Shown one piece after another: positions 1-7,154 of a stretch of 34,777 nt of DNA. Under the pieces are notes generated by a model that saw only the letters and a list, made by a program, of their open reading frames with translations, did not search any database and was not told the DNA's origin. Both the position numbers and the translations under genes were made by a program. Source of the DNA: Virgisporangium aurantiacum (GTDB taxonomy: Bacteria > Actinomycetota > Actinomycetes > Mycobacteriales > Micromonosporaceae). Numbering within the stretch: the stretch's first letter is position 1; every line of letters begins with the position of its first letter. The stretch lies in assembly GCF_016863635.1 (NCBI RefSeq), contig NZ_BOPG01000110.1, positions 1 to 34,777 of the forward strand, given 5' to 3'.

Positions 1-55
1 CGGGCGAGGGATCTCAGTGCTGGAAGGTGCGGAGAGCCACCGCCATACGCTGCAC

Positions 56-122
56 TTTCAACCCGATGGTTGACGCCGTCGCGCGGTGGACGTAACGTCC
101 TTTCAACCAGAGAGTTGAAAGG
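56..122 (+). promoter_or_regulatory. ArsR autoregulatory promoter with two inverted repeats
   Basis: Two inverted repeats share the core TCAAC-N6-GTTGA. The first is at 58-73. The second, at 99-122, is longer: CCTTTCAAC, six bases, GTTGAAAGG, with perfect 9-bp arms. Their centres are 45 bp apart. A sigma-70-like promoter lies between them: TTGACG at 70-75, a 17-base spacer, TAACGT at 93-98. The first repeat overlaps the -35, and the second covers the expected transcription start and runs into the ribosome site of the ArsR gene at 131. The geometry is what an autorepressor needs; that the ArsR protein is the binder is inference. Confidence 0.7.
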
Positions 123-130
123 CGGGAACG

Positions 131-472
131 GTGACAGCTGCCGACGCGCTGTCGCGGGTGTTCGCGGCGCTCGCGGATCCGACCCGGCGCGACATGGTGG
201 CCCGGCTGTCGGCGGGCGACGCCACGGTCGGCCAGCTCGCCGAGCCGTACCGGATGACGTTGCAGGCGGTCTACAAGCATCTGAAGGTGCTGGAGGACGC
301 CGGCGTGGTAAGCCGGCCGGCGGGTCCCCAGCCCCGGCCGGTACGGCTGGAAGCGGAGGTCTTCGACCTGATGGACACATGGATCGAGCGCTACCGGCGC
401 GAGGCGGAGGAGCGCTACCGCCGCCTCGACGCGGTGCTGGCCGAGATGGACGAAAAGGAGCACGGGACATGA
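131..472 (+). CDS. ArsR-family HTH transcriptional repressor
   Basis: A 113-residue winged-helix protein of the ArsR type. The N-terminus has the family pattern 'ALADPTRRDMVARLS' (about residues 13-27), followed by a recognition helix around 'MTLQAVYKHLKVLEDAGVV' (about 42-60) and a wing rich in R and P. No cysteine metal-binding cluster is present, so a metal sensor is unlikely. This subgroup typically sits directly before an AHSA1/SRPBCC gene, as here, and controls it. The start is GTG at 131, preceded by AAAGGCGGG. The stop overlaps the next gene as ATGA (469-472), indicating translational coupling. It probably represses its own three-gene operon through the two inverted repeats upstream. 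The inducing ligand is not evident. Confidence 0.9.
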   Translation: MTAADALSRVFAALADPTRRDMVARLSAGDATVGQLAEPYRMTLQAVYKHLKVLEDAGVVSRPAGPQPRPVRLEAEVFDLMDTWIERYRREAEERYRRLDAVLAEMDEKEHGT

Positions 473-939
473 CGACCACGATCGAGGCAGACCCGAAGGT
501 ACCGATCATCCGCATCAGCCGCGACTTCACCGCCACACCCGAGCAACTGTTCCGGGCGCACACGGATCCCGAGCTGTTCGTGCGGTGGATAGGGCCTCGG
601 TCGCTGCAGACGAAGGTCATCGACTGGGACGCGCGGTCCGGTGGCAGTTGGCGGTACGTGTCCACCCGTGACGGCGAGGAGTTCGCGTTCCGGGGATGCT
701 TCCACGAGGTGCGGCCGGACCGGATCGTGCAGACGTTCACGTACGAGGCGCAGCCCGACGATGTGGCGTTGGCGACGTTGTGGTTCGAGGATCTCGGCGA
801 CGGGCGGACCCGCCTGCATACTCAGTCCCTGGTGGACAGTTTCGAGGCGCGTGACATGTACCTGGCCGGTGGCATGAAGGTCGGCGTCGACGACGGTTAC
901 GCCAAACTCGACGAGATGCTTGCGCGGGGCGATGTCTGA
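469..939 (+). CDS. SRPBCC / AHSA1-like protein
   Basis: A 156-residue single-domain protein of the START/Bet v 1-like SRPBCC superfamily, AHSA1 (activator of Hsp90 ATPase homologue 1) branch. Recognisable marks are 'ISRDFTATPEQLFRAHTDPE' near residues 15-34, the 'RWIGP' turn, 'DWDARSGGSWRY', and the closing helix ending 'GYAKLDEML'. Such domains bind hydrophobic ligands in a deep pocket; in actinobacteria many are paired with ArsR regulators but few have a known ligand. The gene overlaps the regulator by 4 nt and its 3' end overlaps the next gene by 8 nt, so the three are one transcription unit. A role in resistance or stress handling is plausible, but the substrate is unknown. Confidence 0.88.
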   Translation: MTTTIEADPKVPIIRISRDFTATPEQLFRAHTDPELFVRWIGPRSLQTKVIDWDARSGGSWRYVSTRDGEEFAFRGCFHEVRPDRIVQTFTYEAQPDDVALATLWFEDLGDGRTRLHTQSLVDSFEARDMYLAGGMKVGVDDGYAKLDEMLARGDV

Positions 940-1498
940 GCCCGCAGAGCGGCACCGGGAGATCGGCCGCGTGTTCACCGCCCGGGTGTACGGCACCCGC
1001 TCGTGGGACGCGCCCGCGCCGGTCTCCGGATGGGTCGCCCGCGATGTCGTGCGCCATCTGGTCGAGTGGTTGCCGGCGTTCCTCGCCGGTGGCTCGACAG
1101 TGCGGTTGCCGGCGCCGCCTTCGGTCGACGACGACCCGGTCGGCGCGTGGCAGCTGCACGTCGATGCCGTGCAGGCGTTGCTCGACGACCCGGCCACCGC
1201 CGGCCTGATCCTGTCCAACCGGCACATCGGTGAGGTTCCGGTCGACCGGGCGATCGACCGGTTCTACACGACGGACGTGTTCATGCACACGTGGGACCTG
1301 GCCCGGGCGACCGGCCAGGACGACCGCCTCGACGCACGTTCCTGCGCCCTGCTGCTGGCCGAGATGGAACCGATCGAGGACGTCATCCGATCATCCGGCC
1401 AGTACGGCCCCCGGGTCCCGGTGCCGACCGACGCCGACGCGCAGACCAGGATGCTCGGCTTCATCGGCCGCGACCCGTACTGGACACCGGCAAGCTGA
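932..1498 (+). CDS. TIGR03086-like DinB/mycothiol-linked protein
   Basis: A 188-residue protein of the DinB-like, maleylpyruvate-isomerase N-terminal superfamily, closest by eye to the TIGR03086 group. Visible marks are 'APVSGWVARDVVRHLVEW' near the N-terminus (first metal-ligand histidine) and 'TDVFMHTWDLARATGQD' near residue 112-128 (second conserved H..D). The family is a four-helix metal-binding fold, and several members act with mycothiol, the actinobacterial thiol. I chose the ATG at 932, which overlaps the preceding stop by 8 nt, rather than a TTG at 920. It ends the ArsR operon. With SRPBCC next to it, a small-molecule detoxification role is a fair guess; the reaction is not known. 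Confidence 0.8.
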   Translation: MSEPAERHREIGRVFTARVYGTRSWDAPAPVSGWVARDVVRHLVEWLPAFLAGGSTVRLPAPPSVDDDPVGAWQLHVDAVQALLDDPATAGLILSNRHIGEVPVDRAIDRFYTTDVFMHTWDLARATGQDDRLDARSCALLLAEMEPIEDVIRSSGQYGPRVPVPTDADAQTRMLGFIGRDPYWTPAS

Positions 1499-1511
1499 GG
1501 TCCGGCGGCGC

Positions 1512-1532
1512 GCAGCGTCGTGGCTTCGCTGC
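1512..1532. terminator. Possible bidirectional terminator hairpin
   Basis: A 6-bp perfect stem, GCAGCG (1512-1517) with CGCTGC (1527-1532), and a 9-nt loop lie in the 39-bp gap between two convergent genes. There is no T-tract. The position supports it more than the stability does. Confidence 0.35.
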
Positions 1533-1537
1533 TCCAG

Positions 1538-1939
1538 TCAGGTGGCGCGGATGCGGTTGTTGCGGGCGTCGTGGGTCACCTCGGCCAGGCCCAGCTCCTC
1601 CAGCAACGGTGGCAGGTACATGCCGAACCTGCCCCGGTAGCCCTTACGGAGCCCGTACCAGCCGCCGACGGGATTGTCCGGGGATCGGCCCCACGCCTCG
1701 ACCGTGCCCTCGGCGGCGGACTTGTTCTCGTCCGCGGCGCCGAGCGGTACCCAGTCGCCGTGTTCCCGCAGCCACGCGTGCAGGTCCTCGATCGCCCGTG
1801 ACCGGTAGGTCAGCTTCGTCGACCCGACCTGGCAGACGAGCGTGGGCGGGTCCGCGGTGTCGTCGCGGTACATCGTGTACTGCGACGACCCGGGCGGTGT
1901 TCGCAGGATCCACGGATCGTCTTTGGTTCCAGATGCCAT
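1538..1939 (-). CDS. Conserved 133-residue protein (DUF6855-like)
   Basis: A 133-residue soluble protein beginning 'MASGTKDDPWILRTPPGSSQ' and ending in a highly regular segment 'GGWYGLRKGYRGRFGMYLPP' followed by 'HDARNNRIRA'. From memory this matches a widespread actinobacterial family of unknown function that I believe is called DUF6855; the assignment was not checked. No catalytic motif, signal peptide or membrane segment is visible. It lies 27 nt after the hybrid kinase on the same strand, so it may be the last gene of the long minus-strand run, although the two have no obvious functional link. The start ATG at 1939 begins the conserved region directly. Confidence 0.75.
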   Translation of the reverse strand: MASGTKDDPWILRTPPGSSQYTMYRDDTADPPTLVCQVGSTKLTYRSRAIEDLHAWLREHGDWVPLGAADENKSAAEGTVEAWGRSPDNPVGGWYGLRKGYRGRFGMYLPPLLEELGLAEVTHDARNNRIRAT

Positions 1940-1966
1940 GACCGTCCATCCGTTCTATCACCACCG

Positions 1967-3925
1967 TCACCCCGACTGCCCGGCACCCGCGCGTGCTGCC
2001 TTCGCGATCGCGTGGAGCAGGGTCGCTTCGTCGAAGGGCTTGGCGACGATGGTCAGGTCGCTGGGCAGGTTCGAGGTTCCGCGTCCTTCGCCCGTGTAAC
2101 CCGACATGAGAAGAATCGACGTCGTCGGGAACTGGGTTCGGACCGCGTCGATGAACGGGGCGGCTGGCATGCCGGGCATGACGACGTCGGTCAGGACGAC
2201 CGTGAAATGGTGACCGCCGTGCTGGATGAGGTCGAGCGCCTCATCTCTGTTCGATGCGCCGGTCACGACGTAGCCGCCTCGGGTGAGGATGCGTCGGGTG
2301 ACCTCGCGTACCGCCGGATCGTCTTCGACGAGGAGGATGTGTTCGCCTGCTCCACGTTCGACGACGACGGTCGTGGACGAGTGGGCTTCGACGGTGGACG
2401 GTCCGGCGGACGGGAGGCAGATGGTGAACCGGGTGCCCTGGTCGGGTTCGGACCAGATGTCGATGGTGCCGTTGGCGTCGGTGACCACGCCGTACACGGT
2501 GGCCAGTCCGAGGCCGCTGCCCTTTCCGGGTCCCTTGGTGGTGAAGAACGGTTCGAAGGCCCGGCTCCGGGTCTCCGGATCCATGCCGCAGCCGGTGTCC
2601 GTGACGGTCAGGCAGACCGACCGGCCGGTGCCACCCGGGCCGCGGGCCGTCGGGTCGTCCGCGGGGTTGGCCGGTCCGGAACTGGTTGTAATGGTCAGGC
2701 GGCCACCGTCGGGCATCGCGGCGCGGGCGTTGACGACGAGGTTCATGATGATCTGTTCCAGGCGGCTGCGGTCGATGGCGACGCAGTCGATGGTGGGATC
2801 GGTGTCGACGACGAACTCGATGTCCTCGCCGATGGTGCGCCGGAGGAGGCGGTCGATGTCGACGACGACGGTGTTGACGTCGAGCAGTTCCGGACGCGCG
2901 GGTTCGAGCCGGCTGAAGATGAGCAGTTGACGGGTCAGCGCGGCGGCCTGGCGGGCGGCGGCGGCGATGCTGTCGGCGTCCTGGCGGGAGGGGTGGTCGG
3001 ACCCGAGTTCCTCCTGGATGAACGCGGTGTAGGAGGTGATGACACTGAGGATGTTGTTGAAGTCGTGCGCGATCCCACCGGCGAGCTGACCCAACGAGTC
3101 CAGCCGTTCGGCCTGACGGAGCTGGCGGGCCAGTTCCTCGCGTTCGCGTTCGGCCGAGACGGCGTCGGTCACATCTCGGAGGATGCCTTCGACGGCGGTG
3201 ATGGCGCCGTCCGGGTCGCGGACAGGAACGAGCCGTTGCTCGATCCAGGCGGTGCTGCCGTCGGGGCGGTGCCATCGGGTGGTGATCGGAGCCGTCGGCG
3301 GTGAGTGCCAGGATTGGCGGACGTGTTCCTGATCGGCCGGGTCGACGGCGGTGAAGATGAGGTCGGAGTCCGTGTACAGGTCGGCCGGCTGGTGTCCGGT
3401 GATGTCACTGATGGCCGGGCTGATGTACTCCAGGGCCGGAGTGGGTTGCAGGCGGTACTTCAGCACGACGTCGCGGAGGTTCTCGGCCACGAGCCGGAAG
3501 CGTTCCTGCGCGTTCTGAAGCGCTGCTTGGACCTGCCGCCTCTTCGTGCGTTCCCGGGCGTCGCGCAGTTCCCGGTCGACGGCGGGTGGCAGCCGGGCGA
3601 GGCTGCCTTTGAGGACGAAATCGGCGGCGCCCGCGCGCATGAGGGCGGCGGCGGCTTCCTCGCCGATTTCGCCGGACACCACGATGAAGGGGATGTCGAG
3701 GCTCGTGTCGCGGAGGATGTGAAGAGCCTCGTCGGCGCTGAAGTTCGGCATGTTGTTGTCGGAGATGATGATGTCGGGCGGTTGCGACTGGAGAGCGGCG
3801 GACATCGCGCCGGCGGTTTCCACCCGTCGGTGGTCGAGAGCGATGCCGGCCTTGCGCAGACGCCTGATCACCAGGAGGGCGTCGTCGTCGCTGTCTTCCA
3901 CGAGCAGGACGCGGACGGGATCCAT
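1967..3925 (-). CDS. Hybrid sensor histidine kinase, REC-PAS-HisKA-HATPase-REC
   Basis: A 652-residue cytoplasmic hybrid kinase. Order of domains: a receiver at about 4-125 ('VLLVEDSDDDALL', acceptor Asp in 'IIISDNNMP', Lys in 'VLKGS'); a PAS domain at about 140-260 ending 'GILRDVTDA'; a dimerisation/phosphoacceptor helix with 'GGIAHDFNNILSVITSY' (His of the HDFNN type); an ATPase domain with 'NLVVNARAAMPDGG', 'DTGCGMD' and 'GKGSGLGLATVYG'; and a second receiver at about 530-645 ('ILLVEDDPAVREV', Asp in 'VVLTDVVMPG', Lys in 'VAKPFD'). No membrane segment is visible. A receiver at each end of the kinase makes it likely to take a phosphate from the neighbouring kinase/regulator pair and to pass one on. 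It starts 2 nt after the stop of the response regulator gene, so it is coupled to it. No dedicated output regulator with a DNA-binding domain lies nearby. Confidence 0.93.
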   Translation of the reverse strand: MDPVRVLLVEDSDDDALLVIRRLRKAGIALDHRRVETAGAMSAALQSQPPDIIISDNNMPNFSADEALHILRDTSLDIPFIVVSGEIGEEAAAALMRAGAADFVLKGSLARLPPAVDRELRDARERTKRRQVQAALQNAQERFRLVAENLRDVVLKYRLQPTPALEYISPAISDITGHQPADLYTDSDLIFTAVDPADQEHVRQSWHSPPTAPITTRWHRPDGSTAWIEQRLVPVRDPDGAITAVEGILRDVTDAVSAEREREELARQLRQAERLDSLGQLAGGIAHDFNNILSVITSYTAFIQEELGSDHPSRQDADSIAAAARQAAALTRQLLIFSRLEPARPELLDVNTVVVDIDRLLRRTIGEDIEFVVDTDPTIDCVAIDRSRLEQIIMNLVVNARAAMPDGGRLTITTSSGPANPADDPTARGPGGTGRSVCLTVTDTGCGMDPETRSRAFEPFFTTKGPGKGSGLGLATVYGVVTDANGTIDIWSEPDQGTRFTICLPSAGPSTVEAHSSTTVVVERGAGEHILLVEDDPAVREVTRRILTRGGYVVTGASNRDEALDLIQHGGHHFTVVLTDVVMPGMPAAPFIDAVRTQFPTTSILLMSGYTGEGRGTSNLPSDLTIVAKPFDEATLLHAIAKAARAGAGQSG

Positions 3926-3927
3926 GC

Positions 3928-4362
3928 TTAGCCCGTGCCCTTCGCGGGCTGGTTCACCAGCAGCCAGTACATGCCGAGGACGCGCACGGCTTCGAGGAAG
4001 TCGCCGAAGACCACGGGCTTGCGGACGAAACTGTTGGCGCCGAGGTCGTAGGTCTCGACGATGTCGCGTTCCTCGTTGGAGGTGGTCAGAACCACCACGG
4101 GCAGGTAGCGGGTGCGGTCATCCTGGCGGAGCCTGCGCAACACCTCCAGGCCGTTGACCTTCGGTAAGTTGATGTCGAGCAGGACAAGGTCGGGAACCGG
4201 GTTGCTGCTGTCGTCATCGGGGAGCAGGTACCGCAGCGCCTCCTCGCCGTCGGCGGCCACCACGACCTTGTTCGTGATGTTGTTCTTCTTGAAGGCGCGC
4301 AGCGTCAATGCCACGTCGTCGGGGCTGTCGTCGACGAGCATGATGGTCGGACTGCTGTTCAT
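3928..4362 (-). CDS. Single-domain response regulator, Rcp1-like
   Basis: A 144-residue stand-alone receiver with no output domain. It has the acidic pair in 'IMLVDDSPDD', the acceptor Asp in 'LVLLDINLPKVNG', the Thr in 'VVVLTTSNEE', and the Lys in 'FVRKPVVF'. The C-terminal extension 'LGMYWLLVNQPAK' is typical of the Rcp1-type regulators that pair with phytochrome-like kinases; the family usually works by protein contact or phosphotransfer, not by DNA binding. Its ATG overlaps the stop of the kinase gene upstream (ATGA, 4359-4362), and the hybrid kinase gene begins 2 nt downstream. I infer that it shuttles phosphate between the two kinases. No signal input can be read from the sequence. Confidence 0.93.
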   Translation of the reverse strand: MNSSPTIMLVDDSPDDVALTLRAFKKNNITNKVVVAADGEEALRYLLPDDDSSNPVPDLVLLDINLPKVNGLEVLRRLRQDDRTRYLPVVVLTTSNEERDIVETYDLGANSFVRKPVVFGDFLEAVRVLGMYWLLVNQPAKGTG

Positions 4363-5819
4363 GGGGCGTCCCCTGTGTCCGTGTGCAGGTTGAAGGAGAA
4401 GGTGGCCCCGTGGTCGACCTCGGCGCGGGCGAGCACCCGGCCGCCGTGCCGGCGCACGACCCGGGCGACGATGGCCAGGCCGATGCCGGTGCCTTCGAAC
4501 TGGGCGGCCGCGTGCAACCGTTGGAACGCGGTGAACAGCTTGCTCGCGTACTTCATGTCGAAGCCCGCGCCGTTGTCGCGGACGAAGAACATCTCTTCGC
4601 CGTCGTGCCGGGCGCTGCCCACCTCGATGCACGGGTCGGTGCGCTGGGCGGTGAACTTCCAGGCGTTGGCGAGCAGGTTCTGCAGGGCGAGGCGGACCAG
4701 TTGGGCGTCTCCGCGCGCTCGCAGGTCGTCGGCCACCGTCACGGCGACGGTCCGGCCGGGAGCTGTGGCGGCGAGTTCGGCGATGATGTCGCGGGCCATC
4801 GCGGAGATGTCGATGTCGTCGCGGGTCAGCTCGACGCGGGTGGCGCGGGACAGGTTGAGCAGGTCGTCGATCATCCGGCCCATGCGTTGGACGTTGTGCT
4901 GAATCCGGTTGAGGTTGTCGCGGCCCTCCTCGTCGAGGACGTCGGCGTAGTCGTCCAGGAGCGCTTCGCTGAATCCATGCAGGGAGCGGAGCGGGGCGCG
5001 CAGATCGTGCGACACGGAGTAGGCGAAGGCGTCGAGTTCCCGCGTGGACGCCTCGAGTTCGGCGGTGCGCTCCCGCACGCGCATCTCCAGTTCGGCGTTG
5101 AGGCGGCGGACCTCGTCCTCGGCGCGTTTGCGTTCGGTGATGTCGGTGGAGATGCCGCAGATCGCGTACGGTTGGCCGGCGCTGTCGAGGACCGGGAACT
5201 TCACGGAGACGTACGTCCGCATGCCGTCTCTGCTTTCGGCGCTCTCCTCGTACTGGACCGTGTTGCCGGCTCGGGCGACGCCGAGGTCGTTGGCCCGTAG
5301 CTGCTGGGCGAGAGCGGGCGGGAAGACGCCGTGGTCGGTCATGTTGATGACGCGGTCGCGGGTCACCCCGAACAGCCGCTCCCATTCACTGTTGACCAGC
5401 AGGTACTGCCCGTTGTCGATCCGCTTCATGTAGATGTTGGCGTTGCTGTTGTCGATCAGTTTCTGCAGTTGGTTGTGACTGGCCGCCTTGTCCAACTCGG
5501 CGGTGGCCAGGGCGGCTTCGAGCCGGCGGATGGTGCGGGTGGTGGCGACGGACAGCCCGGCGAGCAGCCCGAGAAAGCCTCCGACGATCACGGATCGGGG
5601 CACCCGCCGGGCGGCGCTGGCCCCGATCAACGCTGCGGTGGCCGTGGCGGTCAGGCCGAGCGGCCACACCATCGGCGCTTGCCGGTCGGCAGCGGAGAGA
5701 CGCCGCAAAAGCCGGCCGACCAGGTCCGGTCCGAGCGGCGCGAACCGGAGCCACGGAGACGATCGCCGCCGTTGACTGGCAGCCGGCTGGTGACCGGTGA
5801 GGGCCTCGACCACTGGCAC
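4359..5819 (-). CDS. PAS-containing membrane histidine kinase
   Basis: A 486-residue sensor kinase. Two hydrophobic stretches, about 49-72 ('MVWPLGLTATATAALIGASA') and 76-97 ('SVIVGGFLGLLAGLSVATT'), form a short membrane hairpin with little outside the membrane. A PAS domain follows (about 118-235, 'NIYMKRIDNGQYLLVNSEWE'), then a coiled linker, the phosphoacceptor helix 'FAYSVSHDLRAPLRSLHGFS', and an ATPase domain with 'NLLANAWKFT', 'DNGAGFDM', 'KLFTAFQRLH' and 'GTGIGLAIVARVV'. This is the kinase type usually found with Rcp1-like regulators; no phytochrome GAF/PHY region is present. The GTG start at 5819 is preceded by GGAGGGGGGAC on the coding strand. The end overlaps the regulator gene by 4 nt. 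It starts 59 nt after the ATP-grasp gene on the same strand. Confidence 0.92.
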   Translation of the reverse strand: MPVVEALTGHQPAASQRRRSSPWLRFAPLGPDLVGRLLRRLSAADRQAPMVWPLGLTATATAALIGASAARRVPRSVIVGGFLGLLAGLSVATTRTIRRLEAALATAELDKAASHNQLQKLIDNSNANIYMKRIDNGQYLLVNSEWERLFGVTRDRVINMTDHGVFPPALAQQLRANDLGVARAGNTVQYEESAESRDGMRTYVSVKFPVLDSAGQPYAICGISTDITERKRAEDEVRRLNAELEMRVRERTAELEASTRELDAFAYSVSHDLRAPLRSLHGFSEALLDDYADVLDEEGRDNLNRIQHNVQRMGRMIDDLLNLSRATRVELTRDDIDISAMARDIIAELAATAPGRTVAVTVADDLRARGDAQLVRLALQNLLANAWKFTAQRTDPCIEVGSARHDGEEMFFVRDNGAGFDMKYASKLFTAFQRLHAAAQFEGTGIGLAIVARVVRRHGGRVLARAEVDHGATFSFNLHTDTGDAP

Positions 5820-5878
5820 GGTCCCCCCTCCGTCGCCCGGGGCCTATGCGACAAAGAAGATCTTACAGCTTTTTCAGA

Positions 5879-7144
5879 CTAATCGGACGCTCGCTCGTCG
5901 TACTCGACCCGGATCGTGCGCCGGATGGTCTCGACCAGGTCCAGAACCTCGCCGTGATCGGCGCCGGATCCGTGCACGATCGCCACATATGCCAACGTCC
6001 CGTCCCTCCAGTCCACGCGCGTACCAGGTTCCTTCACGGCTTCGACCAGGTGGACACCCCGGTGCTGGAGCAGCTCGTCGATTCCGTCGATGCGGCGCAG
6101 GCGCTCGGCTGCCATGGGTGGGGTGACGAAGTACTGGAACGCATGCCGCCGGTACCCCGCGGGCGGTTCGGTGCACGGCCGGCCCAGGGCGGCCTGGAGG
6201 GCGGCCCGGATGAGGTCGTAGCCACGGGCGCGTCGGATGAGGTCCGCCACGTAGCCACCGACACGAGCGTTGACCTCGATGATGCGCGGGCCGGTCGGGG
6301 TCAGCTTGAGCTCGACGTGGGAGGCGCCGTGCCCGACGCCGAGTGCCATCAGCGCCGCGCTGGTCAGGTCGAGCGCCCGGCGGCGGGTGTCCTCGTCGAG
6401 CAGCGCCGGGACGACGTAACCGGTCTCCCGGAGAGGACTGGCGAGCGGGAACTTGCCCGTGATCTCGATGTGACGGGTGTGCCCGTACGAGGTCACCGAT
6501 TCGACCGACACGTAGTCACCCCATCCGGCGGCGGTGATGGCGGGATCGCCGGTGAGCATCTGTTCGACCACGAACTCGTCGGCCTCCGCGCCCACGGTGA
6601 ACTCCCGCAGCCGGGCCTCGGCCTCACCGACCGTGTGGATCAGACACGTGCGGGCGCTCGCCGCGCCGCTGCGTGGCTTGAGCACGGCGGGCAGGCCGGT
6701 CTCCGCGAGGGCGGCGGCCAGCGCGGCCGGCCCGTCGCGGAACCGGACGATGCGGGACGGGGTGTGTTGGACACCGGCCTCGGCCAGCAGCTCGCGTTGC
6801 CGGTACTTGTCGGTGGCCGCCACCGCGGCGTCCGGGCTCAGGAACGGCAGCCCGCGACGGTGTGCCAGGGCCGCGGTGCGGACGAGCTGATGCTCGCTGA
6901 ACGTGGTGATCGCGTCGAGGTGACGCAGGGCCGGATGGCCGTCGATCTGGTCGTCGGACAGATCGGTGACGTCGCAGACGGTGCCCAGCGCCGCCAGATC
7001 GTCGAACAGCGCGTGCACGTACGGGCGTCGCCGGTCGCAGACGAACACGACCTGCGCCAGTCCCCGTGCGGCGGCGAGGATGCTCATCGGGCTGGCAGCG
7101 CCGAAGTCGACGACGATCGCAACCGAGGGCAGGGCCGCACTCAT
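5879..7144 (-). CDS. ATP-grasp ligase, probable amino-acid/carboxylate-amine ligase
   Basis: A 421-residue ATP-grasp enzyme. The N-terminal Rossmann-like part begins 'VAIVVDFGAASPMSILAAAR'; the nucleotide-binding part has 'TDKYRQRELLAEAGV' and 'LPAVLKPRSGAASA' (the lysine that clamps ATP) and then 'FVVEQMLTGD'. The metal-binding end is 'IIEVNARVGGYVADL', matching the E..N.R.GG pattern of the BacD/carbamoyl-phosphate-synthetase-like branch. Such enzymes join a carboxylate, activated as an acyl phosphate, to an amine, often an amino acid. The ATG at 7144 lies 10 nt after the synthetase stop, so the two are one operon. I infer that it adds an acyl or aminoacyl group to the amine of the synthetase's amino acid or aldehyde. 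The start codon has no clear ribosome site, which fits coupling. Substrates cannot be read from the sequence. Confidence 0.87.
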   Translation of the reverse strand: MSAALPSVAIVVDFGAASPMSILAAARGLAQVVFVCDRRRPYVHALFDDLAALGTVCDVTDLSDDQIDGHPALRHLDAITTFSEHQLVRTAALAHRRGLPFLSPDAAVAATDKYRQRELLAEAGVQHTPSRIVRFRDGPAALAAALAETGLPAVLKPRSGAASARTCLIHTVGEAEARLREFTVGAEADEFVVEQMLTGDPAITAAGWGDYVSVESVTSYGHTRHIEITGKFPLASPLRETGYVVPALLDEDTRRRALDLTSAALMALGVGHGASHVELKLTPTGPRIIEVNARVGGYVADLIRRARGYDLIRAALQAALGRPCTEPPAGYRRHAFQYFVTPPMAAERLRRIDGIDELLQHRGVHLVEAVKEPGTRVDWRDGTLAYVAIVHGSGADHGEVLDLVETIRRTIRVEYDERASD

Positions 7145-7154
7145 CGCTGGCTGG

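Noticed and set aside
2012..3304. A 430-codon open frame on the plus strand
   Set aside because: Shadow of the hybrid kinase; all kinase and receiver motifs are on the minus strand.
5820..5878. A terminator or strong promoter between the ATP-grasp and kinase genes
   Set aside because: I found no stable stem and no good -35/-10 pair in these 59 bases; AAGATCTT is only a short palindrome.
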